From the NCBI GenBank assembly GCA_905211345.1, contig CAJMAO010000088.1, forward strand, positions 1 through 5,986: DNA of 5,986 nt. Direction: 5' to 3'. The stretch is from an uncultured Prevotella sp. (GTDB lineage: Bacteria > Bacteroidota > Bacteroidia > Bacteroidales > Bacteroidaceae). How positions within the stretch are numbered: the first letter of the stretch is position 1; each line of letters begins with the position of its first letter. Of the stretch, positions 1-5,329 are shown piece after piece. Position numbers and translations under genes: made by a program. A model generated the notes under the pieces. The model made no database searches. It worked only from the letters and a program-made list of their open reading frames with translations, and was not told where the DNA came from.

Positions 1-4
1 CTTC

Positions 5-121
5 CGGCTTATAATATACGGCCTTCCGGCTTGCGAAAGGCCATGTTTCATAAAGCGGCAGGCATCCGCTTTATGGATATTTAAAATCCTGCAATTAACA
101 AAATTTATACAAATTATAAGC
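5..121. repeat. Intergenic repeat with inverted ends, copy 1
   Basis: The block CGGCTTATAATATACGG (5-21) recurs at 3462-3478 with one mismatch. The inner end GCTTATAAT (7-15) is mirrored exactly by ATTATAAGC at 113-121, giving an element of about 115 bp with 9-bp inverted ends. Inside are a direct repeat CTTCCGGCTT (1-10 and 23-32), a GGCCTT/AAGGCC stem (20-25 with 37-42) and a perfect 10-bp hairpin (49-75). No coding frame is supported here, so it reads as a small non-autonomous or REP-like intergenic element. The start at 5 is set by the similarity to copy 2; the direct repeat at position 1 suggests related sequence continues left of the window. Whether it is mobile, a transcript-end structure or simply a shared 3'/5' region cannot be told from two copies. 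Confidence 0.5.
49..75. other. Perfect 10-bp hairpin with 7-nt loop
   Basis: CATAAAGCGG (49-58) and CCGCTTTATG (66-75) are exact reverse complements around the loop CAGGCAT. A T48/G76 wobble could extend the stem. Neither side is followed by a run of T, so it is not a textbook intrinsic terminator in either direction. It could still end or stabilise a transcript from a gene lying left of the window. Confidence 0.5.
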
Positions 122-126
122 ATGTC

Positions 127-149
127 GATTTGAATATTTGCTGTTTTTG
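127..149 (+). promoter_or_regulatory. Possible promoter of the secreted-protein pair
   Basis: TGTTTTTG at 142-149 differs by one base from the Bacteroidota -7 consensus TAnnTTTG. It is followed by CAAG, much as the better element at 3597-3604 is followed by CAGG. The block GATTTGAATATT (127-138) resembles GATTGGAATATT (3580-3591) in front of the transporter gene. The usual -33 TTTG at 19-21 nt spacing is not present; the nearest TTTG (129-132) is only 9 nt away. If real, it implies a leader of about 95-100 nt before the start at 254 that contains the C9 tract and the inverted repeat at 195-209. Confidence 0.3.
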
Positions 150-182
150 CAAGCAAATCAGTTTCTTTTTGTATGAAAAATA

Positions 183-191
183 CCCCCCCCC
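183..191. repeat. C9 homopolymer tract
   Basis: Nine consecutive C residues lie 62 bp before the preferred start of the first secreted-protein gene. Tracts of this length are prone to slipped-strand length change. The tract lies inside the theoretical frame that begins at the ATG at 173, so a change of one C would uncouple that ATG from the gene but leave the preferred start at 254 untouched. Confidence 0.9.
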
Positions 192-194
192 GAA

Positions 195-209
195 GTGTCA
201 AAATGACAC
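195..209. promoter_or_regulatory. Perfect inverted repeat GTGTCA-AAA-TGACAC
   Basis: Two 6-bp arms are separated by AAA, 45 bp before the preferred start at 254. A T6 run follows at 218-223. It could be an operator for a dimeric regulator or, in RNA, a small hairpin in the leader. The arms are short and the T run is 8 nt beyond the stem, so it is not a clear terminator or attenuator. It lies only 3 bp from the C9 tract. Confidence 0.4.
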
Positions 210-253
210 ACAACCTGTTTTTTGGATTAACACAATTTAGATATAATCCACAA

Positions 254-1753
254 ATGAGAAACTTTATTTTACTGCTATTGGCGGCCTGTTGTTGTATGCA
301 ATCGGCGGCCCAGACTGACATTGTAAAAGACCAACCTGAGGGCACGGTGAAGACATACGACCTGTCCACCTGCCAAGTTTACATGAACAGCTCCTACGAC
401 TACAGCGGCATAAAGACCGACGCTGTGGTGACGGCAGACGGCTCGCGGATATGGTTTAAGGACATAGTGACGGCCTTCGGCTTCGGCACATGGGTCTACG
501 GCGACGTCAAGGACGACGCCGTTTACATAAAAAGCGGACAGCACATACACCACCAAGACCAGATAGACAACTTCCAAGAGCTTGACCTTTACCTGCAACC
601 TATAGTTATAGAAGACGGCATGGCCTTCACCACCGGCGACGAATACATCAGGCTCGATATATGCGAGGACGGATGCCTGCGCACCCGTGAGGGCGAGGGA
701 TTTGCCGCGGTAGACCAGTACGGAGGCATTATCGGCAGGAATTACGACTGCCTGTTCAGGCCGTTCGACCTCGAGAAAGAGACCGTCGTGCCGCCAGCCG
801 ACGCTACGGACACGCCTTATTGCCTGAACTACGAGGACGACATGGGCAACGAGATATACCGCCTTGTCAACGTGAGGAACAGCGAAGACGGCAAGGAAAT
901 GTACGTGCAGGGCGTTGCCGAGAGGTATGCGCCGCAGTCATGGATAAAAGGTACGGTGGAGGGTAACACCGTGTCGTTCGGCCAAAGGCAGTACCAAGGG
1001 CTGGCCGAAGGGCAGCTTCTTGACTTCTTTTATCCCGGGCGCGCCGACTATTCGGTATTCGGCGGCTACGAACTGGCCGAAAGCCTTGTGTTCACCCGTG
1101 ACGGGCAGACAGGAGCGATGACATCTGACGGCGCGGCTTTGGAGATGCTCGGCGATAAGATTCTTGTAAAACGCTACGACCGCCCGTCGCTTACGCCCTA
1201 TACGCCGCACGCCGCCACTCCGGCCGCTCCGGTCATGCTGGACTATTCAGACTACCGCGCGACTTCCGGATTCATCGTGTTGAGGTTCAACATCGCCCCC
1301 GTTGACGCCGACGGAATGTACATCGACCCCGCCGGAATAGAGTGGAGGCTGCTGGTTGACGGCAAGCCTTACACGTTCAAGACCGACACTTACAGGTTTC
1401 TTGACAAGGACACCGAAACCTTCAAATGGGGCTTTGCCGACAACGTAGACATTGTGTTCGAGGCGTGCGGGCTGTACAACATCTGGCTGTACGACGACTG
1501 TAAGGAAGTGGCCGCGGAGTGTTCATACACATACGACGGCGTGACCAAGACGGCCGTGGCCAGCCCGATGAGCATCGAGGGCGGCGCTACCGGCATAAGC
1601 AACGCTGACGGCGGGCGGCGGCCAGAGGCCGTAGCCGTAAGGTATTACGACATGCAGGGGCGCGTAGTGCAGTCGCCTGGGCGTGGAATGTACATACGCA
1701 CGGAGACGAGAGCCGACGGAAGCCGCAGCTCACGGAAGATATTAGTGAAATGA
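254..1753 (+). CDS. Secreted two-module beta-rich protein with C-terminal sorting-like tail (paralogue A)
   Basis: A 499-residue protein of unknown function. I place the start at 254 rather than the upstream ATG at 173, because residues 1-19 then form a signal peptide (MRNF, LLLL, AACCCMQSAA) with likely cleavage before Q20, as expected from the Bacteroidota 'Q-rule' for signal peptidase I. Residues 58-99 and 206-249 are two copies of one module (Y/W-F/V-K/Q-x, then TW or SW, V/I-x-G-x-V, then GQH or GQR). The first copy ends in GQHIHHQD (95-102). Residues 330-440 form a middle beta-rich domain, and 447-499 form a tail (YYDMQGRVV, GMYIR, KILVK) like type A sorting signals of the type IX secretion system. 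LAAC at 9-12 mimics a lipobox, but the hydrophobic stretch before it is very short. The gene is followed after 32 bp by its paralogue. Surface or extracellular location is inferred; no enzyme motif is seen. Confidence 0.88.
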   Translation: MRNFILLLLAACCCMQSAAQTDIVKDQPEGTVKTYDLSTCQVYMNSSYDYSGIKTDAVVTADGSRIWFKDIVTAFGFGTWVYGDVKDDAVYIKSGQHIHHQDQIDNFQELDLYLQPIVIEDGMAFTTGDEYIRLDICEDGCLRTREGEGFAAVDQYGGIIGRNYDCLFRPFDLEKETVVPPADATDTPYCLNYEDDMGNEIYRLVNVRNSEDGKEMYVQGVAERYAPQSWIKGTVEGNTVSFGQRQYQGLAEGQLLDFFYPGRADYSVFGGYELAESLVFTRDGQTGAMTSDGAALEMLGDKILVKRYDRPSLTPYTPHAATPAAPVMLDYSDYRATSGFIVLRFNIAPVDADGMYIDPAGIEWRLLVDGKPYTFKTDTYRFLDKDTETFKWGFADNVDIVFEACGLYNIWLYDDCKEVAAECSYTYDGVTKTAVASPMSIEGGATGISNADGGRRPEAVAVRYYDMQGRVVQSPGRGMYIRTETRADGSRSSRKILVK

Positions 1754-1785
1754 AACCATATTTAGTAACCTTAAAAAATGCACAA

Positions 1786-3399
1786 ATGAAAAGATTAGCC
1801 ACATTCATCCTGACGGCCATGGCCGTGCTGTCAGCGCAAGGACAACCGTTTCAGCCAAGGCAGGCGCAGGCAAGCGCCACGGCCGACGACATCATAACGG
1901 CACTGCCCGAAACGGCCGAAAACAAGCTGTACATACTCGATACTGACATCATGTCGGGCGTGCACATGCAGCATTACACGTGGAGCGGCCGCTTCTGCTA
2001 CGTAGCCTTCGACTCCAACGGCAAGGACGTTTACTTCAAGAACCTCTGCCCGGAGTACGTGTTCGACACTTACGTTAAGGGCGAGATTGACGGCAATACT
2101 ATCAAGATAGCCGCCGGGCAGCACGTGTTCCACCAAGACGAGGCCCTCGACCAAGGGCAGGAGGAGGCCGACCTTTACCTCCGCGCGGCCGTGTATGACG
2201 GGGAGAACGACGAGATGGTGCCATCCGACGCGGAATACATAACGTTCAACGTGGCCGACGACGGCACGATAACATGCCCCGAAGGGCAAGGAGCGGCTTA
2301 CGTTGACCCCACGGGCTACGTGCTGGCGAAGAACCATACGTATAAGTTCGAGCCGTTCGACATAGAGTCGACAGTCACTCTTCCTGAAGGCGCAGAGATA
2401 CGGAAATACGACTTGCAGTACTCGTCAGAGACCGGCGGCAACACGCTCACTACCACGGCCGAGGTGGCCTTTGACGGCGACGATGTATACGTGAAGGGGC
2501 TTGCGCCGCAGACCGGCGGCTGGATAAAGGGCAAGGTTGAGAAGGATTCGGTACGCTTCGCCTCGCGCCAGTTCGTAGGCCGCTACAGCAACGACGCCGA
2601 AATAACCAACGACTTCGCCGTGTTCTTCAACGGCGCTTACGACACGGGGGAGAGCGATGTAATGGGGCGCGTGTACGCGACCACGCCCGACATAGCCTTC
2701 GCTTACGACGAGGAGAAGGGCACGCTCAAGGCCGACCGCTGCGTTACCGAGACCATAGGCGACCGCAACCCGCTGTCGCACATGGTGGTTCCGGCGCTGA
2801 TTCCTTCGGCCACTGGCGGCGAGTTCCTGCCCGCGAAGCCTGCCACGCCCGAGATAAGCGACTATAAAGACTTTGTATTCTCATTCCGCTTTACGGTCAA
2901 CATACCGTCGAGCGACACTGAGGGAAAGCCTCTCGACACAGAGAAACTGGTGTACAGGTTCTACATGGACGGCGAGCCGTTCACCTTCAGCACGTCTGAA
3001 TACAATTACATCGACGAAGACATGACCGACATTCCTTACAGTTACCTCGACTATGACGGCCTCGGCTCTGACATAAGCCAAGGCTGGGACAACCCCGACG
3101 AGCGCACAATCGTGCTCTACCGCGAGTTCAAGACTATCGCCGTGGAGAGCGAATACACCGTTGACGGCGTTACAAACACGTCTGACCGTTACGTGTATGA
3201 CGTTGCGACGAAGACCGGCACCGTAGAGCCTGCAGGCGACCCGACGGGAATATGCCATGCAAGCGCCGGGGCCGAAGTGGTGAAGGTTACGTACACCGAC
3301 CTCTCAGGACGCGCCGTAACACGGCCCGGCAAGGGCATATACATACGTACTTGCATAATGAGCGACGGCTCGCGCACAAGTAAGAAGGTTATGAAATGA
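1786..3399 (+). CDS. Secreted two-module beta-rich protein with C-terminal sorting-like tail (paralogue B)
   Basis: A 537-residue paralogue of the preceding gene, function unknown. An in-frame ATG at 1750 overlaps the previous stop (ATGA), but the start at 1786 puts a good signal peptide first (MKRLATFILTAMAVLSA, cleavage probably before Q18) and resembles the neighbour's start context (CACAAATG in both). Modules at about 73-116 and 226-265 repeat the pattern Y-F/V-K-x-L, TYVKG or GWIKG, then GQH or SRQ. GQHVFHQD (111-118) matches GQHIHHQD in paralogue A. Both proteins share ADLYL/LDLYL, EYI, EGQGAAYVD/EGEGFAAVD and the FEPFDIE/FRPFDLE block. The tail (486-537) has YTDLSGRAV, KGIYIR and KKVMK and resembles a type IX sorting domain, though the final residues are divergent. 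The 32-bp gap suggests co-transcription with paralogue A. The protein is acidic, which fits an extracellular protein. A hairpin lies 26 bp past the stop. Confidence 0.9.
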   Translation: MKRLATFILTAMAVLSAQGQPFQPRQAQASATADDIITALPETAENKLYILDTDIMSGVHMQHYTWSGRFCYVAFDSNGKDVYFKNLCPEYVFDTYVKGEIDGNTIKIAAGQHVFHQDEALDQGQEEADLYLRAAVYDGENDEMVPSDAEYITFNVADDGTITCPEGQGAAYVDPTGYVLAKNHTYKFEPFDIESTVTLPEGAEIRKYDLQYSSETGGNTLTTTAEVAFDGDDVYVKGLAPQTGGWIKGKVEKDSVRFASRQFVGRYSNDAEITNDFAVFFNGAYDTGESDVMGRVYATTPDIAFAYDEEKGTLKADRCVTETIGDRNPLSHMVVPALIPSATGGEFLPAKPATPEISDYKDFVFSFRFTVNIPSSDTEGKPLDTEKLVYRFYMDGEPFTFSTSEYNYIDEDMTDIPYSYLDYDGLGSDISQGWDNPDERTIVLYREFKTIAVESEYTVDGVTNTSDRYVYDVATKTGTVEPAGDPTGICHASAGAEVVKVTYTDLSGRAVTRPGKGIYIRTCIMSDGSRTSKKVMK

Positions 3400-3425
3400 C
3401 GGGCTGCTGTCCGTAGCTGGAATAT

Positions 3426-3462
3426 GAAAGGCCGCGTTTCGCAATGCGAAACACGGCCTTTC
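3426..3462. terminator. Long hairpin after the secreted-protein pair
   Basis: GAAAGGCCGCGTTTCGC (3426-3442) pairs with GCGAAACACGGCCTTTC (3446-3462) at 16 of 17 positions around the 3-nt loop AAT; the only mismatch is C3435 with A3453. It starts 26 bp after the stop of paralogue B, which suits a transcript end or a 3' stabiliser. No T run follows (the next bases are GGCTTATAAT), so intrinsic termination is possible but not typical. It directly abuts, and shares one base with, the repeat element that begins at 3462. Confidence 0.5.
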
Positions 3463-3566
3463 GGCTTATAATAAACGGTCTTTCGCACGATGAAAGGCGG
3501 CCTTTCGCAATGCGTTGAGCCTCAATGCGTTACGTAACCGGCGCAAAAAACTGTAATTATAAGCCG
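3462..3566. repeat. Intergenic repeat with inverted ends, copy 2
   Basis: CGGCTTATAAT (3462-3472) is mirrored exactly by ATTATAAGCCG (3556-3566), giving a 105-bp element with 11-bp inverted ends. Its left 17 bp match 5-21 with one mismatch. The interior holds nested short hairpins (CTTTC 3480-3484 with GAAAG; GAAAGGC and GCCTTTC around one G at 3492-3506). It also holds a second TTTCGCAATGCG (3503-3514; the first, at 3437-3448, is in the adjacent hairpin), a direct repeat CAATGCGTT (3508-3516 and 3523-3531) and the palindrome at 3529-3538. No gene is visible. It resembles a small mobile palindromic repeat, but no target-site duplication is obvious. Confidence 0.55.
3529..3538. promoter_or_regulatory. 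Perfect 10-bp palindrome GTTACGTAAC
   Basis: A self-complementary 10-mer lies about 60 bp before the -7 element of the transporter gene. It could be an operator half-site pair, but it sits inside repeat copy 2 and may simply be part of that element's structure. Confidence 0.25.
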
Positions 3567-3596
3567 TCCCACGGGGGCTGATTGGAATATTATGAC

Positions 3597-3604
3597 TACT
3601 TTTG
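3597..3604 (+). promoter_or_regulatory. Bacteroidota -7 promoter element of the transporter gene
   Basis: TACTTTTG matches the Bacteroidota housekeeping -7 consensus TAnnTTTG at every fixed position and is followed by C, as is common. It ends 23 bp before the ATG at 3628, implying a very short leader containing an A-rich stretch (TTTTAAAAAACG). No TTTG is found 19-21 nt upstream for a -33 element; the only nearby TTG (3582-3584) is 12 nt away. Confidence 0.55.
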
Positions 3605-3627
3605 CAGGGTTTTAAAAAACGTTTACG

Positions 3628-4587
3628 ATGGGAATAATAAGGTTCGTAAAGGAATGGACTCTGCCCTGCGCAATGGTGTTCGGCGCGGCGGTTTACCTGC
3701 TGTTCACCGGAATACCGGCGCTCGTGCCGCTGGGCGAGGCCGCCGGGCCGTGGTTCATCGAGCTGCTGCCGGTGCTCATTTTCATGACTCTCTACGTCAC
3801 GTTCTGCAAGATACGCCTGCACGACCTGCGCCTGCGGGCGTGGCACGCGTGGCTGCAACTGATACGCACGGCCGCGGCCGTGCTGCTGGTGGTGGCCGTC
3901 AAGGAGACCGGCGACCCTACGCTGCGCCTCGCCTTTGAGGGGGCTTTCGCCTGCGTGATATGCCCCACGGCCTCGGCCGCAGCCGTAGTGACCGAGAAAC
4001 TTGGCGGAAGCATAGCCTCGATGACAGTCTACACGCTCATCGACAACGCCGTTACGGCCTTGCTCGTGCCGCTGCTTTTCCCGATGATTGAGAAACATGC
4101 CGACGTTACTTTCATGTCGTCGTTCGCCACGATATTGCAACGCACGGCCGTGGTGCTCATCCTTCCCTTCGTATGCGCAATGGCCACGCGCCGCTGGCTG
4201 CCGCGCGCCGCCAAGGCGGTAAAGGGCTGCAAGAACCTCGGTTTCTACTTCTGGGCGGTCAACCTGTCGATAGTCATGGGCATGACGCTGCACAACATCT
4301 TCACCGCAGGTATCTCGTGGCTTTCAATGACGGCGTTAGTCATCGTCCCTGCCGTGGTCACGCTGCTGCTTTTCGGCACGGGCAAGGCTGTCGGCCGACG
4401 CTTCGGCGACAGCGTGGACGGCGGGCAAGCCCTCGGGCAGAAGAACACCGGCGTTGGCATCTGGCTCGTTATGGTCTACCTTAACCCCGTTGTGGCCATA
4501 GCGCCGTGCGCCTACGTGGTATGGCAGAACACGCTCAACTCATGGCAGTTGTGGTGCATGGAGAAGTATGGCAGGCTGAAGTGGTAA
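3628..4587 (+). CDS. BASS-superfamily (bile acid:sodium symporter-like) membrane transporter
   Basis: A 319-residue inner-membrane protein with about ten hydrophobic helices (roughly 11-31, 43-60, 76-92, 104-120, 129-153, 168-187, 204-224, 230-250, 264-281, 285-303). That is the length and layout of bacterial ASBT-type proteins, which use an inverted-repeat fold with two broken crossing helices. The two motifs of those helices are recognisable: CPTASAAAVV (112-121), where classic members have CPGGTASNVV, and ALGQKNTG (268-275), where they have EVGMQNSG. By this hand alignment the sodium ligands of Neisseria ASBT (S114, N115, E260, Q264) become A118, A119, A268 and K272. A buried D139-N140 follows in helix 5. 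Substrate and coupling ion are therefore open; bile acid transport should not be assumed. The start at 3628 sits just after a good -7 element. The gene seems monocistronic, ending before a repeat and a terminator. Confidence 0.82.
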   Translation: MGIIRFVKEWTLPCAMVFGAAVYLLFTGIPALVPLGEAAGPWFIELLPVLIFMTLYVTFCKIRLHDLRLRAWHAWLQLIRTAAAVLLVVAVKETGDPTLRLAFEGAFACVICPTASAAAVVTEKLGGSIASMTVYTLIDNAVTALLVPLLFPMIEKHADVTFMSSFATILQRTAVVLILPFVCAMATRRWLPRAAKAVKGCKNLGFYFWAVNLSIVMGMTLHNIFTAGISWLSMTALVIVPAVVTLLLFGTGKAVGRRFGDSVDGGQALGQKNTGVGIWLVMVYLNPVVAIAPCAYVVWQNTLNSWQLWCMEKYGRLKW

Positions 4588-4601
4588 GGCGTGGACACCC
4601 A

Positions 4602-4710
4602 CCCCGCCCTCCCAAAGGGAGGGAGCTTGATATGACTTAATAATTAATACATAAATAAAACAATTACAAAACTTATCACACTCCTCCCCTCGGGTAGGTA
4701 GGGAGGGGGC
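4602..4710. repeat. GC-rich compound palindromic repeat with AT-rich core
   Basis: The left end holds CCCTCCC-AAA-GGGAGGG (4607-4623), a perfect 7-bp hairpin with a 3-nt loop. The right end holds CCTCCC (from 4683) facing GGGAGG (4701-4706). The outer sequences GCCCTCCC (4606-4613) and GGGAGGGGGC (4701-4710) are themselves imperfect inverted repeats. Between the two hairpins lies an AT-rich core of about 55 bp (4626-4679) with no gene. The sharp change in composition and the mirrored ends suggest a dispersed intergenic repeat, possibly MITE- or REP-like. It begins shortly after the transporter stop codon. Boundaries are approximate. Confidence 0.45.
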
Positions 4711-4723
4711 GCTTGAAAAAACA

Positions 4724-4753
4724 AGAGCCGCGGTCACGACTGACTGCGGCTCT
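4724..4753. terminator. Probable bidirectional intrinsic terminator
   Basis: AGAGCCGCGGTCA (4724-4736) and TGACTGCGGCTCT (4741-4753) form a 13-bp stem with a 4-nt CGAC loop. The single imperfection (G4732 with T4745) is a G-U pair in plus-strand RNA and an A-C mismatch in minus-strand RNA. The plus side is followed by CTTTCTT; on the minus strand the stem is followed by TGTTTTTT. It lies between the convergent transporter gene (stop 4587) and the sigma/anti-sigma operon (stop 4862), so it can end both transcripts. Confidence 0.8.
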
Positions 4754-4794
4754 CTTTCTTCACGTTAGTATGTTATGAAAAATTTAAATGGATA

Positions 4795-4810
4795 GAAGCT
4801 TCACAGCTTC
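4795..4810. other. Small hairpin near the end of the sigma operon
   Basis: GAAGCT (4795-4800) and AGCTTC (4805-4810) are exact reverse complements around TCAC. It lies about 50 bp past the anti-sigma stop on the minus strand and is T-rich on its plus side (GGGTTGTTGTTTTATT). The stem is short; it may be a weak secondary terminator or chance. Confidence 0.25.
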
Positions 4811-4861
4811 GGGTTGTTGTTTTATTAAACACTGTTTTATAGAGAAAGCTTAGAAAATGTT

Positions 4862-5329
4862 CTATTTCAATATCTTTGCCGTGGCCGGAGCGGCTTTTAC
4901 CGAGTCGGCCTTGGCCGTGTCGCCCATTGCTACCGACAGGCCGGCCTGCGGCTTCTGTACGGTGGTTATGCCGGCTGGGGCGTTGGTACCGCCAGTGAAA
5001 ACGGTCTGCGCCATGTTGCCCAGCGTGATGAACAATGCTACCACGGCTACCGCCTTCAGCAGCGGCATGAACCGCTGTGTGATGCTTATCGTGCGCGCCT
5101 TGACGGGCTGCGGCTCGTCGACAAGGGCCATCATGCGTGCGTCGAAGTCGTCGCCTAGAACGTCGTTTTTTACCTCGGAGTGCTCGTAGCAGAACAAGTC
5201 CTTGTAAGCCGAGAGGCTTGCGGGCACGTCCTTTTGGCTGAAGAACGAGCGGAGTATCTGCTCCTCCTCGAGCGAGGTGCCGCCGCTCCAGTAACGTTCC
5301 AATAGCTGTTCGATGTATTTATAGTCCAT
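4862..5329 (-). CDS. Single-pass membrane protein, probable anti-sigma factor
   Basis: A 155-residue protein encoded directly after the ECF sigma gene, overlapping it by 11 bp, which implies translational coupling and equal dosage. Residues 1-86 are a charged, probably cytoplasmic domain (YIEQLLERYWSGGTSLEEE near the N-terminus, then SFFSQKDVPASLSAYKDLFCYE). Residues 87-107 form one hydrophobic membrane helix, and 108-155 a short Thr/Ala/Lys-rich tail that would lie in the periplasm. This layout and the gene order are typical of membrane anti-sigma factors. The HxxxCxxC motif of zinc anti-sigma proteins is absent (only one Cys, C47), and the 48-residue outer part is too short for the FecR domain of SusCD-linked anti-sigma proteins. 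The role is inferred from context; how a signal would reach it is unknown. It ends with TAG at 4862. Confidence 0.75.
   Translation of the reverse strand: MDYKYIEQLLERYWSGGTSLEEEQILRSFFSQKDVPASLSAYKDLFCYEHSEVKNDVLGDDFDARMMALVDEPQPVKARTISITQRFMPLLKAVAVVALFITLGNMAQTVFTGGTNAPAGITTVQKPQAGLSVAMGDTAKADSVKAAPATAKILK

Noticed and set aside
242..247. TATAAT just before the start of paralogue A
   Set aside because: It resembles an E. coli -10 box, but it lies 6 bp before the start codon, the spacing to TTGGAT is 14 nt, and Bacteroidota use a different promoter consensus.
173..253. N-terminal extension of paralogue A from the ATG at 173
   Set aside because: It would bury the signal peptide behind 27 residues encoded partly by the C9 tract. 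Kept only as a phase-variation hypothesis.
281..292. Lipobox-like LAAC in paralogue A (residues 9-12)
   Set aside because: The hydrophobic stretch before it is only about six residues and no acidic export signal follows the Cys. Cleavage by signal peptidase I before Q20 fits better and matches paralogue B.
1831..2337. Minus-strand open frame of 168 codons inside paralogue B
   Set aside because: The plus-strand frame has a signal peptide and clear homology to its neighbour; the antisense frame is Val/Arg/His-rich with no domain.
3426..3566. CRISPR-like array
   Set aside because: The repeats are short, nested and irregularly spaced, with no uniform spacers and no cas genes.
3466..4293. Minus-strand open frame of 275 codons opposite the transporter gene
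   Set aside because: It overlaps the strongly supported membrane protein, has low-complexity Arg/His/Gln-rich composition and no recognisable motif. It is a shadow of GC-rich codon use.
4857..5189. Plus-strand open frame opposite the probable anti-sigma gene
   Set aside because: The minus-strand gene fits the operon, overlap and membrane-helix layout; the plus frame has no motif and no promoter.
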